Shown one piece after another: positions 5,365 through 9,524 of a stretch of DNA of 9,524 nt (the stretch's first letter is position 1; each line of letters starts with the position of its first letter). Both the position numbers and the translations under genes were made by a program. Under the pieces are notes generated by a model. It searched no databases. It saw only the letters and a list, made by a program, of their open reading frames with translations, and was not told where the DNA came from. The DNA lies in the NCBI GenBank assembly GCA_026692885.1, contig JAPLNJ010000621.1:1-9524 (forward strand), given 5' to 3'. The stretch is from Planctomycetota bacterium (lineage in GTDB: Bacteria > Planctomycetota > Planctomycetia > Pirellulales > Pirellulaceae).

Positions 5365-6381
5365 ATGCGTTACTCACGATTCTTTGAACTTCTGGCTCTG
5401 TCCGTCATCCTGCTGAGCGCCACCGCCCGGGCCGCTGACGATCCGGCGAAGGCCCCAATCCGTGTGGGCATCATCGGACTCGATGCGCACGCCGTGCCCT
5501 GGACCAAGATTATCACCGACCCCAAAGCTCAACCGCCGATCACCGACATGAAGGTGGTCGCTGCGGTGCGGACCTTCAGCCCGGACATTCCGTTTAGCGC
5601 CGATAATGTCGAGAAGAACACCCAGGCGATGCGCGAGATGGGCGTCGAGATCGTTGAGACGATCGAAGCCCTGCTGCCGAAAGTCGATGCCGTGCTGCTG
5701 CTGAGCATTGATGGCCGTCCGCATCTGGCCCAGGCCCAGCCGATTTTCGCGGCACGGAAGCCGGTGTTCATTGACAAACCGGTGGCCGCCTCGCTGGCCG
5801 ACACGGTGCGGATCTACGAGCTGGCCCGGACGAGTGGCACGCCGTGCTTTTCCAGCTCGTCGCTGCGATACAGTCCTGCGATTGCCGGGATGTGCAGCGA
5901 CCCACGCGTCGGCAAGGTGCTCGGCTGTGATGCCTACAGTTCCAACGCGCCGCTGGAACCCAGTCACCCCGATCTGTTTTACTACGGCATCCACGGCAGC
6001 GAATTGCTGTTCACGATCATGGGTCCAGGCTGCCAGACGGTGAGTCGTGTGAAGACGTCGGCGGCCGACCTGGCGGCTGGCGTATGGGAAGACGGCCGAC
6101 TGGGGACCTACCGCGGAATCCTGCAGGGCCGCGTTGACTTCGGTGCCACGGTGTTCGGCGACCAGGGCATTGCCCCCTCCGGCAAGTTCGGAGGTTATGA
6201 ATACCTGCTGGTGGAAATCGCCAACTTCTTCCGGACCGGGAAACCACCGCTGGACGCCGAGCAGACGCTGGAGATCTACGCCTTCATGGAAGCCGCCGAC
6301 GAGAGCAAGCGTCAAGGCGGCCTGCCGGTTTCGTTGGCCAGCGTCTTGGAAAAAGCACGCAAAGAAGCGGCGGCGAAGTAG
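5365..6381 (+). CDS. Exported Gfo/Idh/MocA family oxidoreductase
   Basis: A 338-residue protein with a Sec-type signal peptide: basic MRYSR, a hydrophobic stretch at residues 9-19, and probable cleavage after ARA at 21-23. The mature part starts with a Rossmann strand, VGIIGLDAHA at 34-43, in which the third glycine of the usual GxGxxG is replaced. DKP at 137-139 stands in for EKP. YYGIHGSELLF at 206-216 supplies His210 at the usual active-site position, and the C-domain ends with the common EIYAFMEAADESKRQGG. The likely role is periplasmic sugar oxidoreduction or binding. The two altered motifs suggest a divergent subfamily, possibly with tightly bound or no NAD(P). TTGGAGG at 5354-5360 fixes the start; the longer in-frame ATG at 5245 would translate REP repeats. 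It may belong to the same pathway as the genes upstream. Confidence 0.9.
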   Translation: MRYSRFFELLALSVILLSATARAADDPAKAPIRVGIIGLDAHAVPWTKIITDPKAQPPITDMKVVAAVRTFSPDIPFSADNVEKNTQAMREMGVEIVETIEALLPKVDAVLLLSIDGRPHLAQAQPIFAARKPVFIDKPVAASLADTVRIYELARTSGTPCFSSSSLRYSPAIAGMCSDPRVGKVLGCDAYSSNAPLEPSHPDLFYYGIHGSELLFTIMGPGCQTVSRVKTSAADLAAGVWEDGRLGTYRGILQGRVDFGATVFGDQGIAPSGKFGGYEYLLVEIANFFRTGKPPLDAEQTLEIYAFMEAADESKRQGGLPVSLASVLEKARKEAAAK

Positions 6382-6454
6382 TCGGACGCAGTCGCGCTGT
6401 CTGAAACAGACCATCCGACAAACTCATTTGGCCCCGTAGGGCATCGAGAGATTA

Positions 6455-6922
6455 ATGGATTACGTTGCGTACCACAGCCAAGACGTGATGGGCAATGAGC
6501 TTGGCGACGGGCCGCCATTTGCAATGCTTTCGAGAAAGCCGGTTAGCCATCTTGATGGCCAAGTCGTTTGGGTCATTGAGGGGCGAGGAAGCAAGAAACA
6601 GTACTTTCTGAAACAGAGATTCATCGTTGACTTGATTGAAAGAATCGACGACGACTATTTCCGGTTTCAATTCACTGGACAAGACGGAATCAGTTTCACC
6701 CCGGAGATCCCGCTGAGTGTTCACACCTGGTTCAAGGACTTCCTCAAGGCCGTCGCAAACTTCTCAATCGGCGTTTCACCGCTAAAGCCGGAATTTCAAC
6801 GGCGCTTTTTGGAACTCGCTGGTCCTCTTGATAGCAGCGCTGAGGATGTCGCGGACAAATCGGATTGGCAGCTCACGGAGGGTGAAATTCAAACGACGTT
6901 ACGAACGTACAAAATGCCCTAA
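6455..6922 (+). CDS. Hypothetical protein, lower GC than neighbours
   Basis: A 155-residue soluble protein with no signal peptide or membrane segment. I do not recognise a named family with confidence. The middle, residues about 50-120, has a dense run of aromatic residues (YFLKQRFIVDLI, DDDYFRFQF, HTWFKDFLKAVANF) suggesting one compact alpha/beta domain. The pattern faintly recalls domains found with HNH or restriction-type proteins, but that is too weak to name. A hand count gives about 51% GC for 6481-6840, with one 60-bp row at 37%, while parts of the preceding gene reach 72%; transfer from another source is possible. The ribosome site is weak (GAGAG at 6445-6449). The gene stands alone, between the exported Gfo/Idh gene and a non-coding stretch. 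Confidence 0.7.
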   Translation: MDYVAYHSQDVMGNELGDGPPFAMLSRKPVSHLDGQVVWVIEGRGSKKQYFLKQRFIVDLIERIDDDYFRFQFTGQDGISFTPEIPLSVHTWFKDFLKAVANFSIGVSPLKPEFQRRFLELAGPLDSSAEDVADKSDWQLTEGEIQTTLRTYKMP

Positions 6923-7327
6923 CAGTCAACCCTTAGGAACGGCCGAGAAGCAACTTCGGCATTTGCCTGGGACCGGCACAGAAAAGGGAGCCGGTAGCGG
7001 CAGGCAGGACGGTACCAGTTGAACAGGTGTAGCTTCTCGTCTACTTCGCTGGTTTCCTTCCGTGGAATGGTCTCCTTCGAAGGGTGAAGGAGTTCCAATT
7101 TGTCTCCTTCCTCGTTTCCTTCCCTTTTTTCCGAGTCGGACAGTGCGCCGATGACGAAGCCTTGAACCAGGGAAGATGGCAGGCGGACCCTGGCCAGAGG
7201 CGGATCGCAGGCGGCCGGTGTATAGTGGACACGCCGTCGCCAGCAGGGGACCACGGGAAGTGCGTCCCGTAACAAAAAGTGCCCGAAGGACTAAAGGCCA
7301 GTCCTTCGGGCGGCCCCAAGGGAGTAA
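6923..7327. other. Non-coding stretch before the IS21-related genes
   Basis: No convincing gene was found on either strand. The open minus-strand frames here are low-complexity and resemble nothing known. The region has a pyrimidine-rich tract at about 7050-7132, a small hairpin at 7072-7092 (CTCCTTC/GAAGGAG), and a group of hairpins at its right end. TGTATAGTGGACAC at 7219-7232 starts with TG, as IS21-family ends do, and could be the element's left tip, but no matching right end is in the window. Confidence 0.5.
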
Positions 7328-7336
7328 CCAGCTCCC
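7253..7336. other. Cluster of three consecutive hairpins
   Basis: The hairpins are 7253-7270 (ACGGGA/TCCCGT, loop AGTGCG), 7281-7311 (perfect 12-bp stem GCCCGAAGGACT/AGTCCTTCGGGC, 7-nt loop) and 7320-7336 (GGGAG/CTCCC). Read on the minus strand, the large stem is followed by ACTTTTTGTT, so it could be an intrinsic terminator for leftward transcription, although no minus-strand gene is evident. It could also be a barrier to read-through or a structured RNA. Confidence 0.5.
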
Positions 7337-8112
7337 CAGGGACAAGATCAGCTTATCGTTTCCCCGCCACCCTCGCCTAGGACCCACCGGTTTCCGCCAC
7401 GGACTTGTCATCGCGAGGGCTGTGGCCGCGTGTTTTCACCGCGGTCGTCAAACCATCGCTTCTGTGGGCAGCGGGAATGCCCGCGGTTGCTGCGCCGCTG
7501 GCAGGATGCCAAACGTCAACGTCGGTTCCGGAGCCTGGTGAAGAACCGACAGAAGCACGCGGAGGCCGAACGCCAGCGCCGTTGTCGCCAACGGGAGGCG
7601 CAGGCGGCAGGCGTGGGCGTAGCTCCGCCTGCACCGCCCGTTCCGCAGGACGAAGCGCCGTCGCGCGCGTGGTAACGCAGCGAAAGAATTACCCACGACT
7701 TTTGCGATCGTCCGGGCTGCTACGCTCCGCTGTGTGGCGTTCGTCGCGGTCCCTGTCAGTATTGCGCCGGAGACTGTCGGCAGGCCGAACGCCGGGTACA
7801 GGACCGGGAGCGCAAGTTCAAGGCTCGCCAGAAGAAAGCGGCCGAGTGTAAGGCACAGGAGCGGAATCCAGTCCCTCCGGCCGGAACCCCGCGAACCATC
7901 AGCGCTGGGGACTGGAAGCGTTACCGCGCAGCGGCTGAGCGTTCGTCGGCGCGCGTCCCCACCACTTCGACGCCGGCCGACGCGGCGCTATCTTCTCGCG
8001 ACCGAACTGAGCTTCCCAACCTTTCCGAGGAGGTCTCCGAACATGATCCCCAAACGGCTCCTGGCCCCCGACCGCGTGCGCCGCCCTCCGGCGGCGGGTT
8101 TTTCTTGGGTTG
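7328..8112 (+). pseudogene. Cys/Arg-rich zinc-ribbon-like protein, broken by an in-frame stop
   Basis: One frame is open from 7328 to TGA at 8110-8112 except for a single TAA at 7673-7675. Before the stop it encodes CHREGCGRVFSP and HRFCGQRECPRLLRRW, then a basic helix (QDAKRQRRFR, AEAERQRRCRQRE). After the stop it encodes FCDRPGCYAPLCGVRRGPCQYCAGDCRQAERRVQDRERK in the same frame, again Cys-pairs plus an Arg-rich helix. Both halves look like one zinc-binding, probably nucleic-acid-binding protein of a type I recall next to IS21-like transposases in planctomycetes. No ATG, GTG or TTG precedes the first Cys pair, and the second half has no start of its own. A GTG at 7430 could give an 81-residue fragment. 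I call it a pseudogene; recoding is the less likely alternative. Confidence 0.6.
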
Positions 8113-8441
8113 ACCGACGGTTTCTGCGCGACTTTGCCGCGCAGTTGTCGGGCGACGCGGTGTTCTTGTACTTCTTCCTGGCCGCGGTGAGCGACCGGCA
8201 AGGGCTGTCGTTTTACAACGACGCCACGCTGGCGGTGCGATTGCGGGTGCGGGAAGAGGCGGTCGTCGCAGCGCGCGACGAACTGGTGGTTTACGACTTG
8301 GTGGCGTACCAGGCGCCGCTGACCCAAGTCTTGTCGCTGCCGCGGGCACGCGTGGAACGCGGCGGCCCCGCGGCACTGCAGGAACTGTTACGCACGCTGG
8401 CGGATGAGGAGCAGTCGGCCGCGGCCAGGAGGAACCCATGA
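8043..8441 (+). CDS. Small accessory protein of an IS21-like element, winged-helix-like
   Basis: A 132-residue basic protein beginning MIPKRLLAPDRVRR. The body FSWVDRRFLRDFAAQLSGDAVFLYFFLAAVSDRQGLSFYNDATLAVRL, followed by a helix-strand pair ending LVAYQ near residue 97, has the layout of the helix-turn-helix domains of replication-initiator or DnaD-like proteins. A DNA-binding role is therefore plausible but not proven. GAGGAGG at 8027-8033 lies about 9 nt before the ATG, a strong ribosome site, and the longer upstream frame is not needed. Its stop overlaps the istA start as ATGA, so the two are translationally coupled. Standard IS21 elements have only istA and istB, so this is an extra gene. 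It looks intact and overlaps the end of the broken Cys-rich frame. Confidence 0.75.
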   Translation: MIPKRLLAPDRVRRPPAAGFSWVDRRFLRDFAAQLSGDAVFLYFFLAAVSDRQGLSFYNDATLAVRLRVREEAVVAARDELVVYDLVAYQAPLTQVLSLPRARVERGGPAALQELLRTLADEEQSAAARRNP

Positions 8442-9524
8442 ACGTCGCCCTGTGGGCGGAGATCCGCCGCCTATCGGAAATCGAAGGACTCTCGCAACGG
8501 CTCATCGCCCAACGGTTGCATTGCAGTCGCCGAACCGTCAAGAGAGCCTTGGCGATGGAGCAGCCGCCGAGCACGGCGGCACGACGGGCGCGGGGCAGTC
8601 TGCTCGATCCGTATCGGCCGCAGATCGACGCCTTGCTGGCCCAGTATCCCGGGCTGTCCGCCGTCCGCATCCTGGAGGAGATCCGCCGAGGGCCGGAAGG
8701 CTACCGAGGCGGCATCTCGCTGGTCCGGCGGCACGTGCGGCAAGTCCGGCCGGCGCGCGGCCGCGTCTATCAAGAGGTCCTGTATCAGCCGGGCGAGGCG
8801 CTGCAAGTGGACTGGGGCGACTGCGGACGGATTCAGATTGGCAACACCTCGCGGCGGGTCTACGTGCTGGTGGCCGTCTTGTGTTATAGCCGACTCGTCT
8901 ACATCGAGTTCTCGCTCACGCAACGCAAGGCCGACTTCTATCGGGCGATCGTCCACGCCTTGGAGTTCTTCGGTGGTAGTCCCCGCAAAATTATCTTTGA
9001 CAACCTCAAGGCCGCCGTGCTCAATGGACACGGCCGGTCGGCTTGCCTACATCCGGAGTTTCTGGCGCTGTGCGGCCACTTCTACCTGGAACCCATCGCC
9101 TGTGCACGCCGGGACCCGGAATCGAAAGGCGTCGTCGAGGCGGGCGTGCGGTACGTCAAGCGGAATGCCCTGCAGGGCCGGAGCGAAGAACTGACCCGCT
9201 GGGAGGACTACCCGAAATTCGCCGTCCGCTGGCGCGAGGAAGTGGCCAACGTGCGGCTCCATGAGACGACCCGAGAACGCCCCGTGGAGCGCTTCGAGAA
9301 GGAACGTCCGCTGCTGCGTCCCTTGCCCCGACTGCCGTTCGACACGGACGAGATCGTGTCGGCCATCGTCAGTCCCCTGGCATGCGTCGAGTTCGACGGC
9401 AATCGCTACTCCACCCCGCCCGACATGACGCGTCAGACGGTGATCGTGCGGGCCACGCCGACGCACGTGCGAGTGATCCACCAGGGACGCAAAGTCGCCT
9501 GCCACGCGCGCTGCTACGAGCGAG
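8438..9524 (+). CDS. istA: IS21 family transposase IstA (3' partial)
   Basis: The first 362 residues are visible and the frame is still open at the window edge; family members are usually 400-520 residues. An N-terminal helix-turn-helix (EIEGLSQRLIAQRLHCSRRTVKRAL, in two pieces at residues 14-28 and 29-38) binds the element ends. The DDE integrase core follows, with Asp125 in QVDWGD, Asp188 in IFDNLK and Glu234 in SKGVVEAGV, all three present. SPLACVEFDGNRYSTPP at 312-328 is the start of the usual C-terminal beta domain. AGGAGG at 8427-8432 serves the ATG, which overlaps the preceding stop. IstA carries out cleavage and strand transfer together with the IstB ATPase. Nothing in the visible part suggests inactivation. 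Confidence 0.95.
   Translation, partial: MNVALWAEIRRLSEIEGLSQRLIAQRLHCSRRTVKRALAMEQPPSTAARRARGSLLDPYRPQIDALLAQYPGLSAVRILEEIRRGPEGYRGGISLVRRHVRQVRPARGRVYQEVLYQPGEALQVDWGDCGRIQIGNTSRRVYVLVAVLCYSRLVYIEFSLTQRKADFYRAIVHALEFFGGSPRKIIFDNLKAAVLNGHGRSACLHPEFLALCGHFYLEPIACARRDPESKGVVEAGVRYVKRNALQGRSEELTRWEDYPKFAVRWREEVANVRLHETTRERPVERFEKERPLLRPLPRLPFDTDEIVSAIVSPLACVEFDGNRYSTPPDMTRQTVIVRATPTHVRVIHQGRKVACHARCYER

Larger units (their letters stand above)
8043..9524 (+). mobile_element. IS21-family element, right end outside the window
   Basis: Only the coupled accessory gene and istA are visible; the ATPase gene istB and the right terminal repeat should follow beyond 9524. The left end is not settled. 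It may lie just upstream of the accessory gene, or as far left as about 7219 if the Cys-rich gene belongs to the element. Confidence 0.7.

Noticed and set aside
6926..7411. Minus-strand ORF of 161 codons in the spacer before the IS21 region
   Set aside because: Its composition is Arg/Pro/Gly-rich with no recognisable domain, and it spans several hairpins; taken as non-coding.
7405..7851. Plus-strand ORF of 148 codons in another frame over the Cys-rich region
   Set aside because: The Cys pairs and basic helices lie in the neighbouring frame on both sides of the TAA, so this frame is a shadow.
8471..9031. Minus-strand ORF opposite istA
   Set aside because: The opposite strand encodes an intact DDE transposase with all motifs.

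Overview
The window reads as a GC-rich (about 60% or more) bacterial chromosome fragment, most likely from a planctomycete. The grounds are inference: a density of Gfo/Idh/MocA and SDR oxidoreductases, one of them exported; dispersed GTAG-headed palindromes with their own REP-associated transposase; and a Cys/Arg-rich protein placed beside an IS21-type transposase, an arrangement I associate with planctomycetes. All convincing genes are on the + strand. No rRNA, tRNA or CRISPR was seen.

Layout. 1-1171: the tail of an unidentified gene, then a cytoplasmic Gfo/Idh/MocA dehydrogenase 4 nt later. 1168-1299: a 43-codon ORF with a good Shine-Dalgarno and ATGA overlaps at both ends, perhaps the stub of an operon gene cut by what follows. 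1296-1809: a toxin-antitoxin pair (PF09720-type antitoxin, ParE/RelE toxin), then a large imperfect stem-loop at 1818-1913 that could be attC-like. 1941-4327: three metabolic genes (a VOC-fold protein, an extended SDR/epimerase and a classical SDR). 4472-5119: a REP-associated tyrosine transposase (RAYT). 5365-6381: a second Gfo/Idh/MocA protein with a signal peptide. 6455-6922: a hypothetical protein of lower GC. 6923-7327: non-coding DNA with several hairpins. 7328-8112: a Cys/Arg-rich reading frame broken by one in-frame stop and lacking a start. 8043-9524: a small accessory protein and the IstA transposase of an IS21-family element, running off the window.

The metabolic genes fit a sugar or sugar-acid redox and epimerisation cluster, but no substrate can be read from the sequence. 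The notable system is the REP/RAYT set. Thirteen copies of a 24-nt element (GTAG plus a 20-nt palindrome) lie between 2.26 and 5.34 kb. They occupy every gene junction from the VOC gene to the second Gfo/Idh gene. The genes at 1941, 2466 and 3554 all end on the TAG inside a REP GTAG head, in the same phase. The RAYT gene reads through a REP in another frame and gains a REP-encoded tail. Five REPs form a 44-bp tandem array behind the RAYT. One REP is split by a 126-bp MITE-like element with a TTA duplication; removing it restores a 24-nt REP with a compensated stem.
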